Assembly (NCBI GenBank): GCA_905373315.1
Contig: CAJPSL010000021.1
Span: 1 to 7,308, forward strand
Origin: Candidatus Saccharimonadota bacterium
Lineage (GTDB): Bacteria > Patescibacteriota > Saccharimonadia > Saccharimonadales > Saccharimonadaceae
Direction: 5' to 3'
Length of the DNA stretch: 7,308 nt
Below the pieces are notes generated by a model. That model made no database searches and was not told the DNA's origin. It saw only the letters and a list, made by a program, of their open reading frames with translations. Below, piece by piece: positions 1 to 7,308 of the stretch. Within the stretch, counting starts at the first letter, position 1. Every line of letters starts with the position of its first letter. The position numbers were made by a program, and so were the translations under genes.

Positions 1-48
1 AGACATTGCCTAATTGTTGGATTATATATGAACACGTATTGCTTATGA

Positions 49-77
49 TTGCAAGTCAAGTTTTTATCTGTTACAGT
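49..77 (+). promoter_or_regulatory. Weak candidate promoter for the small membrane protein gene
   Basis: TTGCAA at 49-54 matches the -35 consensus at 4 of 6 positions. After a 17-base spacer comes TACAGT at 72-77 (4 of 6), preceded by TG at 69-70 as in an extended -10. Transcription would start around 84-85, almost on the ATG at 86. The elements are degenerate, so this is tentative. It is listed because the same TGn plus -10 pattern recurs, much more cleanly, before two other genes in the window. Confidence 0.3.
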
Positions 78-85
78 TACTATAT

Positions 86-469
86 ATGCGAAGGTTGAGT
101 GTTTACTTACTACTACTTGTTGGCGTGGTTTTTATCACACCAGTGCTATTTGACCAGCTTTGCATGTTCGTGTTTCTTGGCAAGCTTCCGTTTTTGAACG
201 TCAATTTGTCAGCTACCTCCATGATCGTTTTCTGGCTCGCCCTTGTACCAGTCTGCCGCATCTTGCGAGCAGCCATTCCGGTATCATTTGACGACATCAA
301 AGAACTCATTCAATACATCTCTCAAAAACGCCTCGACAACAGTGTGTTGTATCAAGACCATGACCTAACCTTGCTATTTGTCTATCTGGCGCATGAAGCC
401 GAGAAAGCAAAAACGAGCGAGCCAGACACCCCTATGGGCACTCAAAAACTCGCTCCGTCCTTGACTTAA
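86..469 (+). CDS. Small two-helix membrane protein, unknown function
   Basis: I do not recognise a family. The 127-residue product starts with a basic pair (MRR), followed by a hydrophobic helix at about residues 5-22 and a second at about 43-62. A mostly polar tail (64-127) is rich in charged residues and ends in a Ser/Pro/Thr-containing stretch. Two helices with a short loop suggest an inner-membrane protein with both ends in the cytoplasm and the tail as a soluble cytoplasmic part. There is no Shine-Dalgarno motif before the ATG at 86. The nearest promoter-like sequence would start the transcript within a few bases of the ATG, so a leaderless message is possible. It is the only gene on this strand, and its stop lies 8 bases from the end of the convergent surface-protein gene. 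It is accepted as real because no better gene lies opposite and it has a coherent membrane-protein profile. Function cannot be assigned. Confidence 0.6.
   Translation: MRRLSVYLLLLVGVVFITPVLFDQLCMFVFLGKLPFLNVNLSATSMIVFWLALVPVCRILRAAIPVSFDDIKELIQYISQKRLDNSVLYQDHDLTLLFVYLAHEAEKAKTSEPDTPMGTQKLAPSLT
404..455 (-). terminator. Candidate terminator of the surface-protein gene inside the opposing gene
   Basis: GAGCGAG at 415-421 and CTCGCTC at 449-455 form a perfect 7-base inverted repeat, with a smaller CCC-TAT-GGG repeat inside the loop. Read on the minus strand, the second arm is followed directly by GTTTTTGC, so the polarity fits termination of the minus-strand surface-protein gene, whose stop is at 478. 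On the + strand no T-run follows the stem. The 27-base loop is long for an intrinsic terminator, and the element lies within the last codons of the small membrane-protein gene, so it may be coincidental. Confidence 0.3.
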
Positions 470-477
470 TTTTTGTT

Positions 478-1392
478 TTAGATATACCGCTTCAAAGCTA
501 GCCCAGCAGCAAGAGCCACGACAGCTAAGCTACCAAATATCCAAACAGAAGTTCCTGTATCAGCTAGCCAACCTGTCTGTTTTGAGGTACTTGAGTTAGC
601 ACTCGCCGTATTAGAGGCTGTCGGCACTGGATGAGAAGCTGAGCTACCTGGATTAGTTGGTGTTACAGGGTTGGTAACTACACCAAAATAAATTGGACCA
701 GTAATGACACTATTAACAGCGTGGTCATTGTCATACTTAGCGCCATCAACTGCAGTATATGACACCGTCGTAACTGATTTACCTGCGATTGTCTCATTCT
801 TGATAACTACTTCACTCGTTATATCTCGCAGATCTGCTGCAGCTGAGTCTTTTTTATAGACCCGTACTTTCGCAATATCATATTGTTCTGCAAGAGATAT
901 TCTAATGTCTGATGAAGCCGATGGCTGAATACAGTTAATATTGAATGATAAACCGCCCAAAATCTTTACTCTCGCCTCAGTAGATGTAACACCATCAGCA
1001 GGCAAAGGTTTCACCGATGAAGCGGCAATATCATAACAGCGAAGTGACGTAGCCGCAAGTGTAGATTTAGCGACTGCATTGTCTATGTTTGCTGGAGCAG
1101 GCTTTGTGCTCACATCAAAAGTCTTAGTCTGAGGCAGTTGGAGTGTACCCAAACGATAGATGTTATTACCTGCTACCGCAAAGATCTTAGAGCCATCACT
1201 AGTCATCGAAATAGAGCCACTCTCAAATTCGCCATTACCCCAATCCTGCCAGGTCTTGCCACCATCAACTGAAGTATGTACTGGCTTCCACGCAGGAGAG
1301 GAGTTATCGGGCTGAGAAGTGACAAATAACCTCTTACCGTCGTCACTGACACCTAAATATTCGGGGATAGCATCCTGTAACTGACTTGGCAT
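478..1392 (-). CDS. C-terminal part of the split surface protein: last blades, anchor-U-like domain and LADTG sorting signal
   Basis: This frame is open downstream of the frameshift. The ATG at 1392 has no Shine-Dalgarno sequence and lies inside the reading frame of the larger protein, so it is probably not a true start. Residues 16-24 and 63-71 carry S-x-DG-K turns, and 41-48 is the Asp-box SVDGGKTW. Residues about 115-238 form a beta-rich domain. Its end, DGAKYDNDHAVNSVITGP (216-233), fits the DGxxxDxDxxxNxVIxxP pattern I associate with choice-of-anchor U domains. C119 and C154 could pair. A Pro/Ser/Thr/Asn linker (241-270) leads to LADTG (276-280, bases 553-567), a helix (about 282-299) and the basic tail KRYI, the layout of a sortase substrate. 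LAxTG is known as the class E sortase motif. Without the upstream part it lacks a signal peptide, so as split it should not reach the surface. Confidence 0.7.
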   Translation of the reverse strand: MPSQLQDAIPEYLGVSDDGKRLFVTSQPDNSSPAWKPVHTSVDGGKTWQDWGNGEFESGSISMTSDGSKIFAVAGNNIYRLGTLQLPQTKTFDVSTKPAPANIDNAVAKSTLAATSLRCYDIAASSVKPLPADGVTSTEARVKILGGLSFNINCIQPSASSDIRISLAEQYDIAKVRVYKKDSAAADLRDITSEVVIKNETIAGKSVTTVSYTAVDGAKYDNDHAVNSVITGPIYFGVVTNPVTPTNPGSSASHPVPTASNTASANSSTSKQTGWLADTGTSVWIFGSLAVVALAAGLALKRYI

Positions 1393-2159
1393 TAGAGAAA
1401 CAGAATTCCAGCTGAGACCCCGTCTACTGAGAGCTTAGCACTATTACTACCATGTATATAACCACCAAATATACTATTACCGTCAGTACTGAAGGAAGGC
1501 TCCCTAACAGTGCCATCCTTAATAACCTTCCAGGTTACACCATAATCAGTTGATTGCTTTATTAGGTTAGCGTCATAATCCATGTAAATCATTCTACCGT
1601 TATTGAACACAGCATTAGGACACTCATTACCCTTCTGCTCCCATGCTTGACCATTATCTCTGGAAACAAATAGAGGTCCACCATACCTACATTTAGTCAA
1701 AGTAGAGCCGTCAGGACTCATACGCAGACTTGCATCACTTTCCACTGGCGCAACTGGAGTTGTCCAGCTGTTACCGCCATCAGTAGATACATGAATATTG
1801 TTTTGTCCATATTTGCCTTTTACTACCAACTTAGAGCCGTCTGTATTTGTCAATAAGTTCACCGCACCTTCTGGCGCTAGGTGACTACTCCAGTTCGCGC
1901 CATTATCAGTAGACACTAGAAGTTTCCGATCATTAAAAGTGGCACCCTCCTGAAGTACAATTAATTTCGAACCATCAGAGCTAATACGTGACTCTTTGAC
2001 CTTACCGCCTGGTATTGTCACATCCTTCCAGTTATACATAACATCTGCCTTCGCAAGTGGCGCAAACAATATCCCTAAGGATACAGCCAATACAGCAGTA
2101 AATACTATGCTAGTACCGCTATGTAGCTTACGCTTATTGATAAGTCCACCAAACAACAT
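1392..2159 (-). CDS. N-terminal part of the split surface protein: signal peptide and Asp-box repeats
   Basis: The ATG at 2159 is chosen over a TTG one codon upstream because GGAGG lies 7 bases before the ATG but only 4 before the TTG. Residues about 8-39 form a signal peptide: a basic start (NKRKLH), a hydrophobic core, and a probable cut after AKA. Asp-boxes follow at about residues 83-90 (STDNGANW), 125-132 (STDGGNSW), 166-173 (SRDNGQAW) and 203-210 (STDYGVTW). A fifth is broken at SVDGV, after which the frame reads 8 unrelated residues to a stop. Between the boxes sit SSDGSKL, NTDGSKL, SPDGSTL and STDGNSI, the other conserved strand turn of each blade. C157 and C180 could form a disulfide outside the cell. 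Alone, this fragment would be exported but would lack an anchor. Its neighbour upstream is sbcB, 61 bases away, with no obvious terminator between. Confidence 0.75.
   Translation of the reverse strand: MLFGGLINKRKLHSGTSIVFTAVLAVSLGILFAPLAKADVMYNWKDVTIPGGKVKESRISSDGSKLIVLQEGATFNDRKLLVSTDNGANWSSHLAPEGAVNLLTNTDGSKLVVKGKYGQNNIHVSTDGGNSWTTPVAPVESDASLRMSPDGSTLTKCRYGGPLFVSRDNGQAWEQKGNECPNAVFNNGRMIYMDYDANLIKQSTDYGVTWKVIKDGTVREPSFSTDGNSIFGGYIHGSNSAKLSVDGVSAGILFL
1418..1421 (-). other. Frameshift site in a four-G run
   Basis: On the coding strand the sequence reads GTA GAC GGG GTC TCA and soon hits TAA. One more G gives GTA GAC GGG GGT CTC AGC TGG, restoring the Asp-box and continuing into the downstream frame for over 300 codons. 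The downstream frame is itself closed upstream by a stop at 1435-1437, so the shift must lie between about 1395 and 1434. A homopolymer run is a common place for sequencing indels and for slipped-strand mutation, although four bases is short for high-rate switching. Confidence 0.85.
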
Positions 2160-2164
2160 CAATT

Positions 2165-2173
2165 ACCCTCCTT
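2165..2173 (-). promoter_or_regulatory. Strong ribosome binding site that fixes the surface-protein start
   Basis: AAGGAGGGT on the minus strand, with GGAGG 7 bases before the ATG at 2159. This supports the ATG rather than the overlapping TTG at 2162. The remaining 45 bases up to the sbcB stop are AT-rich and hold TATATT at 2191-2196 (5 of 6 to the -10 consensus) without a convincing -35, so a promoter here is possible but not shown. Confidence 0.75.
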
Positions 2174-2220
2174 CATATAATGCTGTATTAAATATACAAG
2201 AATAATATCACAACGTTATT

Positions 2221-3639
2221 TTACGAATCAATAGCAGGTAGAACAGATTCTAACCATAACTGCAATTCCTGTAAAATGAACTGCTGTTCGTCAGTCGCTG
2301 TCGGCGCTAGACGCTGCAGAGACGCCATAAATTGTGGTAGTTGCGTCTGCAGGCGCTGCGCCCGCCATGCTTCCCACTGCGCCAGATCATCTTCGCTGAG
2401 CGAGCGTGGAAAGTTACGCGCTTTGTAGTGCAGCAGTAGTGGCGCCAACCGCTCGTCCTGAAACTCTGGATGAAAATCAGCTAGCTCGCGCTCATCGGCA
2501 TTGCGCACCGCTTCTACCCGCAGGCGGTCACGGTCGTTCAAAAAGCCATCATATAACTGCGCTTCTGGGTCAGACAATTTCTTAAATGCTGGTTTGTTTT
2601 CAAAAATACCACGCAATTTTTCAGCAAAATCTGGATTATCTAGCAATATATTTTGGTGCTTTTGGACAGTTGCTAGGTCAAGCGAAATCTTCCGCCAGCC
2701 CTCGCCCTGTTCCAGCACACCCAGCGGTGCCACTGCTGGACAACGATTGTACTGTAATTCTTTGACTGGTAGTTTAACGAAATCCTCAGCCTGCCGCTCC
2801 TCCCAGGAAGCAAAGATTTTCTTGGCCAACTCCTCTTGGCTCAACCCAACAAACGGTGTCGGATCATACCGCAGGTCATACACAACCACGCCGCCGTTTC
2901 GACTGGTCGTCAGTGGAAAGGCTACCGTGGTTTTGGCGAATTCTTTATCGTAGCGCCCGCTGGCATAAACAAACGGTTTTTTGTCGTCGACATTGACCAG
3001 TTGCTGGATTAATTTTTTGTCACGCATTTTTAGCAAATAATCATACAGCTGCGGCTGCTTTTGCTTGATCAACTTCGTTACGGCAATCAGCGCCGTTACG
3101 TCTGCCAAAGCATCGTGAGCATTTTCGTGTGCAATACCATTAGCACTGGTGATGAGCTCCAAACGATTGCTCGGCTCACCCTTAGCATCAAGCGGCCAAT
3201 TGATTCCTTCCGGCCTCAGCGCCCTGGTCAATCGCACCACGTCGAGCACATCCCAACGTGATCGACCGTCCTTCCAGCTCCATTCATACGGGTCATGAAA
3301 ATTACGCCACAACACATGGCGGATAAATTCGTCGTCAAACCGAATATTATTAAAACCAACCGCGATAGTGTCGGGCGTGAAAATCTCCTCACTCAACATC
3401 CGCGCAAACTGCGCTTCGGCGTAGCCCTCCTCAACTGTTTTTTGCGGCGTGATACCCGTCACCATCAGCGCGTCAGGGCTCGGCAAAGTATCATCATTCA
3501 GCGTCACTAGCAGATTATACGGCTCGCCAATTGGCTCGAGATTCATATCTGTCCGCTGCCCAGCGAACTGCATGATGCGGTCTTGCCGCGGGTTTAGTCC
3601 GCTGGTTTCGAGGTCGTAGAAGAAAAATGTTTGCGCCAT
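2221..3639 (-). CDS. sbcB: Exodeoxyribonuclease I (3'-5' single-strand DNA exonuclease)
   Basis: ExoI degrades single-stranded DNA from the 3' end and acts in mismatch repair and in processing recombination intermediates in the cytoplasm. The 472 residues match the E. coli enzyme (about 475) along their whole length. The DEDDh nuclease core comes first: D9 and E11 in YDLETSG, D102 in FNNIRFDDE, and H175/D180 in HENAHDALAD, each 6 lower than the E. coli catalytic residues as I recall them. ALRPEGINWP (140-149) is also nearly identical to E. coli. The middle SH3-like domain follows, then the C-terminal helical domain with QLYDGFL (361-367) and HYKARNF (404-410), both strongly family-like. No key residue is missing. 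The ATG lies 5 bases after the tandem TAG TAG of the preceding gene and has no Shine-Dalgarno sequence, which suggests translational coupling to it. The family is best known from Gammaproteobacteria, so its presence in a CPR-like genome may reflect old transfer. Confidence 0.95.
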   Translation of the reverse strand: MAQTFFFYDLETSGLNPRQDRIMQFAGQRTDMNLEPIGEPYNLLVTLNDDTLPSPDALMVTGITPQKTVEEGYAEAQFARMLSEEIFTPDTIAVGFNNIRFDDEFIRHVLWRNFHDPYEWSWKDGRSRWDVLDVVRLTRALRPEGINWPLDAKGEPSNRLELITSANGIAHENAHDALADVTALIAVTKLIKQKQPQLYDYLLKMRDKKLIQQLVNVDDKKPFVYASGRYDKEFAKTTVAFPLTTSRNGGVVVYDLRYDPTPFVGLSQEELAKKIFASWEERQAEDFVKLPVKELQYNRCPAVAPLGVLEQGEGWRKISLDLATVQKHQNILLDNPDFAEKLRGIFENKPAFKKLSDPEAQLYDGFLNDRDRLRVEAVRNADERELADFHPEFQDERLAPLLLHYKARNFPRSLSEDDLAQWEAWRAQRLQTQLPQFMASLQRLAPTATDEQQFILQELQLWLESVLPAIDS

Positions 3640-3644
3640 GACTA

Positions 3645-4550
3645 CTAATCGTTGTTAATTGCCGCTATCGCTTCTCGAGCAAGGAACCGTTTAGCACGCT
3701 TAGGACCAGGCATGAGATCTTTTTCTCCGTGCCACAAATCGTACACATCCAGCTTCAATGCCCTTGCAACATCCGAGCGCGTATCATCTCTCCATGCCCT
3801 AATGATAGGTGAACGAAGAGCCTCGTCCACTGACGCCTGAGGGTCAACCCATGCTTCTTTCAGTACCTCTTCTGGCACATGAATCCTACCGTCTTTCCAG
3901 CGCGATTCCAGATGGTTTAATGCAATCAACTGTTCAACGTTCTCCCCAAAATCATCAGATACATCAGGAGTGCGCAGCTCAGCACCAGCCAGGACCAAAT
4001 GCACATTATACGCCCTGCCCAGTTTACGATAAATCTTCTTCAATTCTTCCGCACTCAACGCAGGTTGTTCCTCTGGCCTCACATAGTCGGCCTTCGTTGC
4101 CTCAAGCCAGTCAGCATAATATCCAGCCGCCTTTTCAGAACCAAACTGTTTCTTTTTCAGGTCAGCCAATGCATACTGTGTCAATTTGCCAACTGGCCCA
4201 TCGAGCAGTGACTCAACATTTCCCTTACGAACTTGTGCTGCCAAGCGTTCAACATATTCTTCAGGCTGACTTTTCAAATAATGATCACCACTGAGCGGCT
4301 CCTCACCCCGCAACGCTCTGAGAATATCGTTCTGTGCGTCCTTAAAAGCCACATGCTTCCGGACGTTGGGACCAAAATGATAACGACGTACCGCAGGAGC
4401 AAACGTAAGCTCCAACGAGGTCAACCCGACAGCCCCAACCGCCCCTACGGTGGCCTCTCGATTTGATTTATATGCAATTTTGTTTTCCAGTCGCCCGATC
4501 TCCCAATAGCTCGGTACGGTCATCTGCTGCTCTGTGTTACTACTACCCAT
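3645..4550 (-). CDS. Unknown 301-residue protein coupled to sbcB, with a possible C-terminal helix-turn-helix
   Basis: I do not recognise this protein. It is mostly charged and probably alpha-helical, and has no cysteines. There is no clear signal peptide; a short Gly/Ala/Val-rich stretch (33-50) is only mildly hydrophobic. Residues 92-178 are rich in Lys, Glu and Ala and look like helical bundles. Near the end, RSDVARALKLDVYDLWHGE (258-276) has the spacing of a helix-turn-helix (VAxxLxL then LW) and is followed by the basic segment PKRAKRFLARE. That is pattern reading, not a family match. GGGGAGG at 4555-4561 sits 4 bases before the ATG, which supports this start; a later Met at residue 10 has no ribosome binding site. 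A good extended -10 lies upstream. The gene ends in TAG TAG only 5 bases before sbcB, so the two are very likely co-transcribed, and a role in DNA metabolism is a reasonable but untested guess. Confidence 0.8.
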   Translation of the reverse strand: MGSSNTEQQMTVPSYWEIGRLENKIAYKSNREATVGAVGAVGLTSLELTFAPAVRRYHFGPNVRKHVAFKDAQNDILRALRGEEPLSGDHYLKSQPEEYVERLAAQVRKGNVESLLDGPVGKLTQYALADLKKKQFGSEKAAGYYADWLEATKADYVRPEEQPALSAEELKKIYRKLGRAYNVHLVLAGAELRTPDVSDDFGENVEQLIALNHLESRWKDGRIHVPEEVLKEAWVDPQASVDEALRSPIIRAWRDDTRSDVARALKLDVYDLWHGEKDLMPGPKRAKRFLAREAIAAINND

Positions 4551-4584
4551 GATACCTCCCCGTCTGATTAGCGATTTATACCTA

Positions 4585-4593
4585 ATTATACCA
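4585..4593 (-). promoter_or_regulatory. Extended -10 promoter of the unknown gene-sbcB operon
   Basis: On the minus strand the 60-base gap after obg contains TGGTATAAT, a perfect TGn-TATAAT extended -10. Transcription would begin near 4578, giving a leader of about 28 bases that includes the GGGGAGG ribosome binding site. No good -35 lies at 16-18 bases; TTGTCA at 13 bases is too close. Extended -10 promoters often work without a strong -35. Confidence 0.6.
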
Positions 4594-4610
4594 CTATTGA
4601 CGATGACAAG

Positions 4611-7068
<2,458 letters not shown>

Positions 7069-7107
7069 CTGTGTTAAGCGACCCTTACGAGTCTTTGGTG
7101 TGTTACG

Positions 7108-7122
7108 AATAATCGTTCTCCT
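7108..7122 (-). promoter_or_regulatory. Ribosome binding site and probable ATT start of the LysM-CHAP gene
   Basis: AGGAG at 7118-7122 lies 7 bases before ATT at 7108-7110, which is in frame with the hydrolase and 14 codons upstream of its GTG. No ATG, GTG or TTG occurs in this frame between 7068 and the in-frame TAA near 7133. The extra codons encode RNTPKTRKGRLTQ, a strongly basic segment directly before the hydrophobic helix, as expected for an export or anchor signal. Confidence 0.5.
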
Positions 7123-7144
7123 GCATTGGTGTTACCACCAGTGC
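7123..7144 (-). promoter_or_regulatory. Leader hairpin with a GUAA tetraloop touching the ribosome binding site
   Basis: On the minus strand GCAC-TGGTG and CACCA-A-TGC form a stem of 5 plus 3 base pairs with one C/A mismatch, closed by GTAA, which is a GNRA-type tetraloop in RNA. The stem ends exactly where AGGAG begins. It could stabilise the message or affect ribosome access. The remaining leader (7145-7308) shows GGATAC/GTATCC arms about 60 bases apart but no promoter, gene or known riboswitch that I can support. Confidence 0.4.
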
Positions 7145-7308
7145 TACTACCATAATGAGTCTTTCTTCTCGCAATAGAACAGGATACGTTGTCGACCTAA
7201 TAATTAGTGATATTTCATAAACGATTAGTTTTGTGCTGTATCCGTACGACCGTTTTGGTAGGCTCAACCTCAGACAGCTACAACAAAGATAACTGTTCAT
7301 GATTAAGC

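Larger units (their letters stand above)
478..2159 (-). pseudogene. Frameshifted sortase-anchored Asp-box beta-propeller surface protein
   Basis: Two open frames (1392-2159 and 478-1392) together encode one interrupted surface protein. Adding one base to the four-G run on the coding strand (C at 1418-1421) joins them into 560 residues and turns SVDGV into SVDGGLSW, a canonical Asp-box (S-x-D-x-G-x-x-W). The frames are both open only between about 1395 and 1434, and the run lies there. The repaired order is: signal peptide, Asp-box repeats alternating with S-x-DG-S-K motifs (sialidase/BNR-like propeller), a beta domain resembling choice-of-anchor U, a Pro/Ser/Thr linker, LADTG, a membrane helix and the tail KRYI. 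Asp-box propellers bind or cleave sugars in some families, but no sialidase catalytic set is evident, so an adhesin or structural role is as likely. The gene looks more AT-rich than obg, which would suit an accessory locus. It could be a pseudogene, a phase-variable gene or an assembly error. Confidence 0.8.

Noticed and set aside
1395..1434. Programmed ribosomal frameshifting joining the two surface-protein frames
   Set aside because: Joining needs a -1 slip, but the in-frame context GAC GGG GTC is not an X XXY YYZ slippery site, and I see no convincing downstream stimulating hairpin. A DNA-level indel is simpler.
3809..4294. A 161-residue open frame on the + strand
   Set aside because: It lies wholly antisense to the 301-residue gene, which has a promoter and a strong ribosome binding site. 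The composition looks like a shadow frame.
7103..7300. A 65-residue open frame on the minus strand upstream of the hydrolase
   Set aside because: It has an odd composition with no family resemblance and no clear ribosome binding site, and its last codons run through the hydrolase ribosome binding site and probable start. It is more likely a leader region.
7145..7308. A riboswitch (for example c-di-AMP) upstream of the wall hydrolase
   Set aside because: Such switches often control wall hydrolases, but I could not find the conserved core. Only a distant GGATAC/GTATCC pairing is visible.

Overview
The window looks like a piece of a small-genome bacterium of the Candidate Phyla Radiation, most likely a Saccharibacteria (TM7) relative. 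This is inferred from the gene mix (a LysM-CHAP wall hydrolase, Obg, an E. coli-like exonuclease I, a long sortase-type surface protein), very tight packing, and what look like very short leaders on some transcripts. No 16S or other marker is present, so the assignment is provisional. All the genes examined end in TAA or TAG, and the standard code reads cleanly through them.

Layout: one small membrane-protein gene lies on the + strand (86-469). Everything else is on the minus strand. Read in transcription order from the right edge: a leader with a hairpin and ribosome binding site (7108-7144); a secreted or membrane-anchored LysM-LysM-CHAP peptidoglycan hydrolase (5995-7068, probably longer at its N-terminus); a Rho-independent terminator merged with the obg promoter (5937-5971); the ribosome-assembly GTPase Obg/CgtA (4611-5930); a clean extended -10 promoter (4585-4593); an unrecognised 301-residue protein (3645-4550); exonuclease I, sbcB (2221-3639), starting 5 bases after the unknown gene; and a surface beta-propeller protein (478-2159) broken by a one-base frameshift.

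The most informative locus is the broken surface protein. Its two open frames become one 560-residue protein if a single G is added to a four-G run (C at 1418-1421 on the + strand). That one base restores an exact Asp-box, in register with five others. The repaired protein has a signal peptide, about six Asp-box blades, a domain resembling 'choice-of-anchor U', a Ser/Thr/Pro linker and an LADTG sorting signal with a membrane helix and basic tail. Whether the shift is a sequencing error, gene decay or on/off switching cannot be decided from one sequence.

How the genes fit together: Obg and ExoI are housekeeping functions (ribosome assembly/GTP sensing and 3'-5' single-strand DNA degradation). 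The LysM-CHAP enzyme and the sortase-type propeller protein both act at the cell surface. In an epibiont they would be candidates for wall remodelling and host contact, but this is inference from architecture. I do not see CRISPR arrays, insertion sequences, tRNA or rRNA genes, or a recognisable new defence or mobile system.
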